Shown here piece by piece: positions 51,674-59,644 of a DNA stretch of 64,000 nucleotides. Location: positions 1 to 64,000 of the forward strand of contig CALOFM010000010.1 of NCBI GenBank assembly GCA_942492625.1, written 5' to 3'. The notes under the pieces are model-generated. The model was not told where the DNA came from and did not search any database. It saw only the letters and a program-made list of their open reading frames with translations. Source of the stretch: Thiosymbion sp942492625 (GTDB lineage: Bacteria > Pseudomonadota > Gammaproteobacteria > Chromatiales > Chromatiaceae). Each line of letters opens with the position of its first letter. Position 1 is the first letter of the stretch. The position numbers and the translations under genes are program-made.

Positions 51674-54600
51674 CTAAGGCAGTTTTCTCCAAGATCTGTT
51701 TCCCGTGCCTTCACCGCGCTCCCGAATCATTTCGATTCCTCCTGAGCCTTGATTAGTATCCGAACCGCCCACGTGCTTGTACTCGATATGGCCCGCTGAC
51801 ATGACACTCGGCGTTCTCACAATTCCCACGTTGGTTTCACGGCCCGAGACTGCCACCCGGATTGTCCCTCCATTGCCATCGGGCACTTCCACAAAATCGG
51901 CGGGCGTGAACTCGGCATCCCCGTTCACATCGAACACGCTGTCGTCGATACGCCCCCCGTTCTCTGTGCTGAGCTCCATAATCCAGCTGCTACCACCGAA
52001 ATCGCAGATATCGTCCGACGGAATGAGCGTGGTAAAGATGATTCGTCCGGTGCGCAGGATGGACGTACTGACCGATCGTTCTCCTTGCCCGCCCAGGACC
52101 GGCGACTCGAGGTCGATATACCATCCCTTTTTGTCGGTCCAGTCGATGGGATTGTCGGATACCACTCGCCAGTCGTTGCCGGAGGCGGTCACCTCATGGT
52201 CGATCGTCTGCTCCTGCAACACGCTCGTTCGGGTTCCGGCGGTTAGTGTCACGGGTGCATCCATGTCCCAAATTCCGTAAAAAGTCTGTACTGGAGGATT
52301 CGCGCCGACGCTGCCGTCACCATCGACGAAATAGCGTCCCGTTCCAAAATAGATCACGTATCCGCCGCTCGTTGGATGCAGTCCGATTTTCGGCTCCACG
52401 GTGATCGGCTGCGCATTGCCGGAATCGTCCACGGCGCTGAACAGGGGCGCCGGGTTCCCGCTGGAGCTGAACGCCACCGCCCAATTCGCGGGAACGGTGT
52501 CGGAAAGATCGAATTTCCACATATTCCCGTGCAGGTCCCCGGCGTATGCGGCGACGACGGTTCGATCGTTGTCCACCAGCACTGCGGGCGATGCCAAGCC
52601 GTTCGGGGCCCCGGACGAACCTACTCCAGTATCGATCTTCGCAAGCAAGGTGCCATCCGCCACATTGACGATGTAAAGCATCGCTCGATGGTTGTCGCTG
52701 TTGTAACCGTTGCCGAAAATCGCCGCCCAGGTACCATCCTGCATCCTTGCGATGACTCCCCTGAAGAGCAGGTGCCCAAGATCCGCATCCGTGAACTCCC
52801 ACATGACTTTGTTTTCCGAGAAGTCATCGGGGTCTGTTATGTCGAGAGCGAAGACCGATTTCGCGCCCGCCCCGGTAGAACCGAGCAGGACAGTCTTCCA
52901 ACCGCCGTTGATGTACACGTCACCGAAGTTCGGCGTCCCGTCGACATAGTACTTGTGGGCGTAGCTCGGCGAAGTCAGATCAGCTAACGACGAGAATACG
53001 CTCTCGGGTGCAAAGGCGAACTGCTCGATTCCTGTATCGGCGTCGAAGGCGTGAAGCATGCCGTCGTTTGCGCCCAGGTAAAGCATCTTGCGGCGCGGCG
53101 GGTTGTCCTCGGTGCCCTGGTTGTCGGTGCGAAATGCCTCGTAGCTGCTTTGCCCATCGACGCCGGTCGGCAAGCGCTGGTAACCGAAATCCGGATTGAA
53201 GACGTAGACCGGATCGGAATTGACGACATCACCCAGCAACTTGGTGCGGTCCCGGAAGGTGCCCCCATTCCGGAGCTCTTTGGTGTCATCTCCGCGCAGG
53301 TAGTTCAACCGGTTCTTACCATCGGTCTCGCTTCCACCATCCTGCAAGTCCGCTTGCTGAGATGCGCTCAGGTCGCCCCAATAGTCCGTATGGAACACCG
53401 CGCCCGTGGTTCCGTTCCAGGTAAAGACATCGCGGGAGCCATATGCTGGGATCTTACCCGCTTCGTCGGTATCCCAGAGCGCTGCGCCCACGCTGCCGTC
53501 CGCGTTGATCCGAGAGGCCACGATTTGCCCCGTCCAGTCCGAGGTATTGAATTTCGCCTGATAAATCAGCGTGTCGGTATCCAGCCGCGTCGAATTGGTG
53601 GCGATGGAAGTTGCGGACGAAACACGCTCGTCGATATCCTGAAATGCCTCTCGAAGGGCCGTCGCCATGATATCCGGCTGGGTCGCGGGTACGTAGTTGT
53701 CCGGCATCCCATCGCCGTCAACATCCCATTCTTCGGCCAGATCCGGCTCGTCGTTGTTGTTCTTGTCCTTGAACCCGCCATACTTGCCCACGAGCCAGAG
53801 GTGGTTCCTGTTGTCCGCCCAGACGTGGCTCTGGGTCGTCGCATCGCATTCGGCCGAATTATATTCCTGGACGTCCACCATGAAGGTGGAAACGGATTGC
53901 TCGCCATCGAAATCGGTGCGAAGGTCGGAAGTATTGGCTTGATAAGCCAGAGCGGCGTCGTAGTAAGAATTCTTTCGACTGTTACTTGAAGTCGCGCAAG
54001 TCCCCCAGGCCAACTGCGAGCCGAGGCCACCGAGCCCTTCCTTGGCGCCGATTGAATCGGCCCAGGCCCCCGCGTCAAAAAAGGTATCCGCACCGCTGGG
54101 ATTACCACAGTCGTCGTCATCGCAGTCGGAGCTAACGAACCTGGTACCCGGAACGCGTTTGTCGCGCCACGCATAGGCGTCGTTGATGGCGACGACAAAG
54201 TTCTTCTGACAGCTGTACTGCATGGGGTCATCCCAGGTGCTATAGGCAGGAAAGCCGCCTTTTTCAGCGGTGATCGCCGGGAGGAAGTCCGATGTAGGTC
54301 CGGGGTGAGCAATACCCTGGCCCCGGTAATAGTGTAAAGACTCGTAGAACAGCTCGCTGACCGGGTCGTAGCTCTTGTAATCGTGCTGCTTTTGGAACTT
54401 GTTCAGATAATTGACGATGCCCGAGTAGGTCACGTCGGCACCGCTGCCGTAGTCTTTGGATTGCAAGCGGTCACCGCTCGGAATGCTTTCCGGATTGGCG
54501 GAGGATACGCCCTCCGGGTCGGTTTTCAGGATACCCAGATCGTTCCACTCGGTCAGGGGATTCGAAACAAGGTTGCCGTTGCCATCCGGCTTGAGGAGGC

Positions 54601-55912
54601 CGACATACTTCATCAGCGACCGCATCACCCCGCCGTGCTTTGATTTGGTGTTCGCCTTCAGGTAGCTGGAAAGCGCGAAGCGGCGGTTGGCGGCATTCTC
54701 CTGGATCAGACCACCGGGCTTATGGGTCGTAACGCCCCCGGAGCTGTAGGTCGCGCAGTTGGATTCCAACCCGACAGAGCTATCGCAGACCTTGACCCTC
54801 AGCTTGTACGTGCTGCTGGTGTTGGCCACGACCGGGGGAGAAAGCTTTATTCCGCTCTCGTCAAACACCTCGATCTCCGATGCGGAGGACCAAGCATTGC
54901 CGTCGACCTCGCTGTCCGCCTGAAGCCTCAGGTAGCGTGCCGTGGTCGGGGTAAAGTATTTGTCTTTCCAGCCTCGATTGTTGCCCCAGGTGCCCGATGC
55001 AACCTCGGTGAAGCTGAGCCCGTCGGAGCTGACCAAGATGGTGTAATCGTCGATGGTGCCGTTCATCGGACCGGTCTGACGAGGGAGGTATCTCACGCCG
55101 CTTACGCCCTCTTCGGAGCCGAAATCGATTTGAATCCAGTGAGGGTGCGGCGGGTTGCTGCTACCCCATTGCGTGTGCCAAATCGTATTGGTGTTACCGT
55201 CGATGGCGTTATCTGCCGCTCCGTTCTCGGCTACGGTCTCTTGACTATCGGCCGTCACATTCCAGCCTCCACCCTGGGTAGTCATGGTGACGGTGGAGTT
55301 CCCTCCGCCGGTCTGCTGGTCGACCCTCAACACCAGATTCGTATTGGCAAACGGAGAGACGGTGCCCGGCGCCACATTATGGGTTGCGGTGATGGCCTTA
55401 CTCTTACCGTTCCAGAAACCCGAGGCCCCGAAATTCTCAACGACTGTTTCCGTCTGCGTGTCCACCACACGATCGCCCCCGGTCATGGTCCACACAAAGG
55501 TGTCGATAGCGTTCATGGTGGACCAGTTCAGCATATTGCCGCTGAAGCTGCCGCTGCAGGTGTGGTTGGCGCCGCTGGGGCCGGTGGGGTAAAAATACTC
55601 GTTGGTACTGTCGTAGAGATAACACTTGCCGGGATCGAAGTAGCCCAGATGGGTTGCGCCCGGGCTGTAACAGACCATAGAGCTGTGACCGACGACGTCC
55701 TGCAGACAGCCGGCATCGTTCATGTCGTTGTACGCCGGACCGCCCACCGGAGTCTCAACGGACAGGTTGATCAGTATGTTGGGATCTACGCTGGTTGCAA
55801 CGAAGAGGGGGACATCGGAAATGGGAAGATTTGCCTGCGCGCTTATCGGACCTCCCAGGGCCGCTAAGAGCAAGGTAACCAGGAAACCCTTATGGAACAT
55901 TGAATTGATCAT
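51674..55912 (-). CDS. pilY1: PilY1-type pilus-tip adhesin with a discoidin-like domain
   Basis: The 1412-residue protein has a signal peptide (LVTLLLAALGGPISAQA) and a long N-terminal adhesion region. Within it, about residues 218-365 read like an F5/8 type C (discoidin) domain: AIDGNTNTIWHTQW, HWIQIDFGSEEGVSGVRYLPR, ARYLRLQADSEVDG. A Ca-binding type loop (DVDGDGMPDNY) lies near 700. The C-terminal third is the PilY1 beta-propeller (YLGANDGMLHAFDADTG, KSVFALDITDPDDF, AYAGDLHGNMWKFDLS). PilY1 primes pilus assembly with the minor pilins, controls retraction and binds surfaces. The discoidin-like insert suggests sugar or lipid binding. The gene sits nine bases after pilX and 95 before pilE. Confidence 0.92.
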   Translation of the reverse strand: MINSMFHKGFLVTLLLAALGGPISAQANLPISDVPLFVATSVDPNILINLSVETPVGGPAYNDMNDAGCLQDVVGHSSMVCYSPGATHLGYFDPGKCYLYDSTNEYFYPTGPSGANHTCSGSFSGNMLNWSTMNAIDTFVWTMTGGDRVVDTQTETVVENFGASGFWNGKSKAITATHNVAPGTVSPFANTNLVLRVDQQTGGGNSTVTMTTQGGGWNVTADSQETVAENGAADNAIDGNTNTIWHTQWGSSNPPHPHWIQIDFGSEEGVSGVRYLPRQTGPMNGTIDDYTILVSSDGLSFTEVASGTWGNNRGWKDKYFTPTTARYLRLQADSEVDGNAWSSASEIEVFDESGIKLSPPVVANTSSTYKLRVKVCDSSVGLESNCATYSSGGVTTHKPGGLIQENAANRRFALSSYLKANTKSKHGGVMRSLMKYVGLLKPDGNGNLVSNPLTEWNDLGILKTDPEGVSSANPESIPSGDRLQSKDYGSGADVTYSGIVNYLNKFQKQHDYKSYDPVSELFYESLHYYRGQGIAHPGPTSDFLPAITAEKGGFPAYSTWDDPMQYSCQKNFVVAINDAYAWRDKRVPGTRFVSSDCDDDDCGNPSGADTFFDAGAWADSIGAKEGLGGLGSQLAWGTCATSSNSRKNSYYDAALAYQANTSDLRTDFDGEQSVSTFMVDVQEYNSAECDATTQSHVWADNRNHLWLVGKYGGFKDKNNNDEPDLAEEWDVDGDGMPDNYVPATQPDIMATALREAFQDIDERVSSATSIATNSTRLDTDTLIYQAKFNTSDWTGQIVASRINADGSVGAALWDTDEAGKIPAYGSRDVFTWNGTTGAVFHTDYWGDLSASQQADLQDGGSETDGKNRLNYLRGDDTKELRNGGTFRDRTKLLGDVVNSDPVYVFNPDFGYQRLPTGVDGQSSYEAFRTDNQGTEDNPPRRKMLYLGANDGMLHAFDADTGIEQFAFAPESVFSSLADLTSPSYAHKYYVDGTPNFGDVYINGGWKTVLLGSTGAGAKSVFALDITDPDDFSENKVMWEFTDADLGHLLFRGVIARMQDGTWAAIFGNGYNSDNHRAMLYIVNVADGTLLAKIDTGVGSSGAPNGLASPAVLVDNDRTVVAAYAGDLHGNMWKFDLSDTVPANWAVAFSSSGNPAPLFSAVDDSGNAQPITVEPKIGLHPTSGGYVIYFGTGRYFVDGDGSVGANPPVQTFYGIWDMDAPVTLTAGTRTSVLQEQTIDHEVTASGNDWRVVSDNPIDWTDKKGWYIDLESPVLGGQGERSVSTSILRTGRIIFTTLIPSDDICDFGGSSWIMELSTENGGRIDDSVFDVNGDAEFTPADFVEVPDGNGGTIRVAVSGRETNVGIVRTPSVMSAGHIEYKHVGGSDTNQGSGGIEMIRERGEGTGNRSWRKLP

Positions 55913-55921
55913 TTTCGTCCT

Positions 55922-56452
55922 CTACCGCCTCACCGTGCCCTGAATAATCACCACAGCGGTTCCGCCGCCTCCCGTCGAGCGGGCGGTGATCCTGTAAAGA
56001 CGCCGCTCCTGCAACACGCCGAACGTCTGATCCTCGGTGGCCGCGGCGCCGGCCGGAAGCTCCTCAATCACATACCTCGGTTGCTCCTTGAGGTGAGCCA
56101 AGCTCGTGCCGACTTGTCGGGAATTGTTGGCCCAATCGAAGCTGCTCCAATAGCCAGTGCTGCCGGAACCGGGTATCGGACCCATCAGCCCGGATTGAGA
56201 GCCGTTGAAGGGCGGCAGATTCGCTTGCTGCAAGTATGTTTCGGCGTCCCGCATCCCCATTTCCGCTGCCTGGAAGGCCAGACTTTGATCTCTATAGTTC
56301 CCGGCCATGCGTTCCTCGATACGGGTGTTGCGCATCGCAGACAAACTCAGCAGCGTCAATGTCACCAGCACGATCAAGCTCACGATCAATGCCGCCCCCG
56401 TTTGATTGGTATTTCTAGCTTCGCAGTGTCCCATCGTCAGGCATTCCGGCAC
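55922..56452 (-). CDS. pilX: Minor pilin PilX
   Basis: The 176-residue protein has the PilX N-terminal helix (TGAALIVSLIVLVTLTLLSLSAMRN), the motif EERMAGNYRDQSLAFQAAEMGMRDAE, and a C-terminal fold ending YRITARSTGGGGTAVVIIQ. As usual for PilX it lacks the Glu5 of major pilins. It is annotated from a GTG overlapping the pilW stop; an ATG six codons later is equally possible. Position between pilW and pilY1 supports the call. Confidence 0.9.
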   Translation of the reverse strand: MPECLTMGHCEARNTNQTGAALIVSLIVLVTLTLLSLSAMRNTRIEERMAGNYRDQSLAFQAAEMGMRDAETYLQQANLPPFNGSQSGLMGPIPGSGSTGYWSSFDWANNSRQVGTSLAHLKEQPRYVIEELPAGAAATEDQTFGVLQERRLYRITARSTGGGGTAVVIIQGTVRR

Positions 56453-57525
56453 TATGGCAATCGGTTACGCAGGCTGGCGGTCAACATGGCGGTGCTGTGC
56501 AGCCGCCTGTCTGCGGCAGTCACCGTCGATCCGTTGAAGGTATACTCCTGAGCGCCCTCCGCCAGATTATCTTCGAAGCCCCGCAGCAGCAGTTCGATCC
56601 TCACCGCGACCACGTCGTCCCAATCGGTCACTCCCGCCGCGGTAACAAAGACTTCCGGTGTTCCACTGACGTTTCCATCGGTATTCTCCCCGTAGAGGAT
56701 CTGCATGTCCTCCACGCCTTCGACGAGCTCCTCCGGAGTATCCGCGTTGGTCGCTCGGTAGAGCGCCGGTTCTCCGGTAGGACGGTTGGCGATGAAGTAG
56801 GTAAAGGTTCCGTAGCGGACGATTTCCGAGTCGATGTCGAACCGTTCGTTGGCCGGCGCGCCGGTGCCGCCCCATGTCGCATCGGAGTTTCCTGGAGATG
56901 AGCCCGTATTTTCCGGGTGGTCGATGGTCGCGACGGACCCTGAGGCGGTGATGCTGCCTGCCTGAAAGACCCGAGCCTTTTGACAATCACTGATCAATAG
57001 ATAGTCGCCGGCGCAAACCCCGTTTATCTCGTTCGAGCCGTCGTCGCAGGCACCGGACTCCTGAGACACCAAGTCCCCTTTAACCTGCGTGCTGGAGTTT
57101 TCCGAGCTCACACCCACCGAGTCCCCCTCGGGTCCGCGCAGGACCAGCACGTCGGTTCCCAGATTGGGTGGGACGCCAAGCACAGCCAAGCGTGCCGGCG
57201 GAGTCGCCGATACGTTGTCGAAGCCCTCGATTCCTATCGCAAAATCGTTTTCCAAATCGGTCGGGTTCTTCAGCAAGTTGGTCAATGGCCCGGCCCTCCC
57301 TCCAGCGCAACCGCGGTACCCGGCGCCCTGAATGTCACGCGTGAGGAACTGCACTGCGAATCTTTGATTCTCCTGCAGACGGGTAGCATCTTGTTGGATG
57401 AGGAAATGCCGCTTGTTCGACACGAAAAACATCATCAACGCCGATACAAGCAGCAAACCGAGCGTAACCCCCACGAGCATCTCGATCAGGGTGAAGCCGG
57501 CACTGGAACGAGACGAGCGGATCAT
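56452..57525 (-). CDS. pilW: Minor pilin PilW
   Basis: The 357-residue protein begins with a prepilin signal (SSAGFTLIEMLVGVTLGLLLV, Glu at +5) and continues with the large PilW domain: NQRFAVQFLTRDIQGAGYRGC, later FDIDSEIVRYGTFTYFIANR, and a C-terminal VVAVRIELLLRG ... MLTASLRNRLP. It overlaps pilV by four bases and pilX by one, showing translational coupling. It would be part of the priming complex at the pilus tip. Confidence 0.92.
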   Translation of the reverse strand: MIRSSRSSAGFTLIEMLVGVTLGLLLVSALMMFFVSNKRHFLIQQDATRLQENQRFAVQFLTRDIQGAGYRGCAGGRAGPLTNLLKNPTDLENDFAIGIEGFDNVSATPPARLAVLGVPPNLGTDVLVLRGPEGDSVGVSSENSSTQVKGDLVSQESGACDDGSNEINGVCAGDYLLISDCQKARVFQAGSITASGSVATIDHPENTGSSPGNSDATWGGTGAPANERFDIDSEIVRYGTFTYFIANRPTGEPALYRATNADTPEELVEGVEDMQILYGENTDGNVSGTPEVFVTAAGVTDWDDVVAVRIELLLRGFEDNLAEGAQEYTFNGSTVTAADRRLHSTAMLTASLRNRLP

Positions 57526-57968
57526 AGTCTTGTTTCGTAAACGAATTGCTGCGTTGTTTCTCCGTCAAGCCCGTGACTGTCGTCCCATTGGATGGCGACA
57601 GTGACGATATCTGCGTTTCTGCTGATCGATCCATCCCCCGATGGCAATGAACCGGCCAGGCGTGTCTTCCATTCCCTCAAGTCGCTGTTCGCAATCGCGG
57701 CACCGGCTGGAGCAGCTCCACCGATGGCGATGTCGTAACTCCCGACTTCCGCAGCGGGTCGATTCGCCCGCATGCGGTCGATGATATCGTTGGCGAGCAT
57801 GGTAGCGTCTGAACGCTTTTCCGCGCTGTAAATGTTCTTTGTACTGGTCATCTGCAGCGCCGCCAAACCCAAGAGACCGATCGCCAACACGGACGCCGTC
57901 ACCAAGGCCTCGACCAACGAAAAGCCACGATTGTGTTTAAACACGGATCTCCCCCACAGCATTGCCAT
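57522..57968 (-). CDS. pilV: Minor pilin PilV
   Basis: The 148-residue minor pilin has the prepilin segment HNRGFSLVEALVTASVLAIGLLGLAALQM and NDIIDRMRANRPA, typical of PilV. Start choice is open: ATG at 57968, ATG at 57962 (seven bases after GAGGTG) and GTG at 57944 all precede the signal. It overlaps pilW by four bases and starts 11 bases after the upstream fimT-like gene. Confidence 0.9.
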   Translation of the reverse strand: MAMLWGRSVFKHNRGFSLVEALVTASVLAIGLLGLAALQMTSTKNIYSAEKRSDATMLANDIIDRMRANRPAAEVGSYDIAIGGAAPAGAAIANSDLREWKTRLAGSLPSGDGSISRNADIVTVAIQWDDSHGLDGETTQQFVYETRL

Positions 57969-57979
57969 TCACCTCGCGC

Positions 57980-58573
57980 CTATGGACAGGTAACGTTATT
58001 TCCACTGCTCCCTTCCGGCACCCCGTCGCCGTCCGAGTCCTTGGCTTGCCGTATGTGTCCGCTAGCGGACAAGATCGCCGCCCTTGCTTTTTGAGCGCCA
58101 GCGGCGCCACAAAGCGTCCATGTCCCATCATGGCCTCGCGACCCACCCATACTGTCGAAGGTAATCCGCGTTTGATCGGCGCGAAGCGTAATATTGTCGG
58201 TGCCATCCGCTACGACTAAAAGACAATCTTCCTCGGTAAGGCAGGAGCCGGTTCCGAGATCCATGGTCCCGTCTCCGTCATAGTCGGCGAACACAATCCA
58301 GCCGCTTTCCCATTGTTGCCCTCCGTCGCAGACGGGATTACTGGCCTGCGGGGATGTGCTGGAGCAAATTGTCACCGGCCCGCCGCGGTTGACTGCCTCC
58401 GACCGCGCATAATTGACCGCGGTTACGAATTCGTTGATGCGGCCAATCGCCCGATTGTTGACAACGAAGTCCCCGAACGCGGGAATTGCTATAGCCCCAA
58501 GGATGGCAACTATCGAGATGGTAACAAGCAGCTCGACCGCGGTGAATCCGGTCATCGAACCTCGTCGGCTCAT
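57980..58573 (-). CDS. FimT/GspH-family minor pseudopilin (second copy)
   Basis: The 197-residue protein starts at 58573, seven bases after GGAGGT; an upstream open frame is not coding. The prepilin signal is MTGFTAVELLVTISIVAILGAIAIP with Glu at +5, and the GspH/FimT domain follows (RINEFVTAVNYARSEAVNRGGPVTIC ... WESGWIVFADYDGDGTMD). A calcium-loop-like DSDGDGVPEG occurs near the end. It lies between another FimT-type gene and pilV, the place of fimU in pseudomonads. Confidence 0.9.
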   Translation of the reverse strand: MSRRGSMTGFTAVELLVTISIVAILGAIAIPAFGDFVVNNRAIGRINEFVTAVNYARSEAVNRGGPVTICSSTSPQASNPVCDGGQQWESGWIVFADYDGDGTMDLGTGSCLTEEDCLLVVADGTDNITLRADQTRITFDSMGGSRGHDGTWTLCGAAGAQKARAAILSASGHIRQAKDSDGDGVPEGSSGNNVTCP

Positions 58574-58638
58574 TTCTACCTCCAACTCAACCTGTGCTTT
58601 AGGTTCTCGCCGGATTCGCTCGTTGTGCGCCTCGATAC

Positions 58639-59214
58639 TCATAAGGTACAGCTGTTGGCGCCGGCATCGATCGCTTTCGCTAATCTGACCTGGCCCGATT
58701 GGGCGACCCTCAGGGCCTTTGTGTTCTCGCTGAAACCGCCGGCGTCGCAAATCACGATCAGGCCCGACTGCGAAGATCCGTCCGATTTGCGTGCGAACCC
58801 CGTAGGCGCGAACCCGACGTAGTCGGCGATTGATGTCGATGCCTTCGCGCTGACGTCCATTTTCGCCATGTCCGCGTTGCTGCGCAGGACCGCTTCGGTG
58901 GTATCGATTGAAGCATCGCCGTTCAGGTCTTCGAAGACGACCCAGCCTTGACTCCAATCACCCTTCGTAGTGCAGGACGAGCCGTCGTTGCTCTTGCAGA
59001 TCACGACTGGGGTTCTGCGCTTTACGGCCTCGGAGCGGGCGAAGCGAAGGAAGCTGTAGAAATTCGCCGACTGGGTGTTTATCTCATTGTTTCGGATGGT
59101 GCTCTGCATCGCCGGGACACCCACGACTGTCAGCGTCGACATCACCGAGACCGCGACTAACAACTCCGTTAACGTAAAACCCGTCTGGCCCTTGATCTTC
59201 GAGAGCTTGAACAT
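58639..59214 (-). CDS. fimT: FimT/GspH-family minor pseudopilin (first copy)
   Basis: The 191-residue protein starts at the ATG at 59214 (GAGGAAG about ten bases upstream). The prepilin signal is QTGFTLTELLVAVSVMSTLTVVGVP with Glu at +5; the FimT body shows NFYSFLRFARSEAVKRRTPVVIC and DWSQGWVVFEDLNGDASID. It is the first gene of the seven-gene minor pilin operon running to pilE. The two FimT-like proteins are similar in layout but clearly diverged, so this is an old duplication. Confidence 0.9.
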   Translation of the reverse strand: MFKLSKIKGQTGFTLTELLVAVSVMSTLTVVGVPAMQSTIRNNEINTQSANFYSFLRFARSEAVKRRTPVVICKSNDGSSCTTKGDWSQGWVVFEDLNGDASIDTTEAVLRSNADMAKMDVSAKASTSIADYVGFAPTGFARKSDGSSQSGLIVICDAGGFSENTKALRVAQSGQVRLAKAIDAGANSCTL

Positions 59215-59558
59215 GGTGTGATGAAACTTCCTCGCTGTATGCCGAGCGCCTGAGTAGCGCGCCACAATCCGGGCGTAGAATCTTCCGGTAACGCCGTAGG
59301 CGCTGCGGGCTCGTAGCACCCGCTCTGTATTGGCGTTGTCATCTGCGCTGAGCGTGAACATGGAGCTAATATAGGTTCGGTACCCGGGGTCTTACCGTGA
59401 GGCACTTCACAACTTGAGGACAAGGGCGGGGACCGCATCGCAAGCTCCGTGTGCAGGGCGGAGGCCCCGCGACTCGCGCTTCCCGTCTGGACCGACGTGC
59501 ACGATACAGCTTCGTTCCGAGTCCGAGCGCGGCCTTTCAACCCACATCTCCGCGGAAA
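59215..59558. other. Divergent spacer, pilin operon side
   Basis: The spacer between the pilin operon and nrdD shows no gene; the nrdD frame is open upstream to 59414, but its codons there have no homology. Promoters for fimT should lie here; none stands out. Confidence 0.4.
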
Positions 59559-59601
59559 TTGATTTCGATCAAACACCAATATCTAGTAATCTCTGTAGAA
59601 T
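59559..59601 (+). promoter_or_regulatory. FNR/Anr-activated promoter of nrdD
   Basis: TTGATTTCGATCAA (59559-59572) is a perfect match to the FNR/Anr consensus TTGAT-N4-ATCAA. A -10-like TAGAAT lies at 59596-59601, so a start point near 59608 would put the site centre at about -42, the class II activator position. The leader to the nrdD ATG would be about 37 bases. Confidence 0.8.
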
Positions 59602-59644
59602 TCACTACAACATATTGTGTCAAATCGAAGATCCGGGAGAGATC

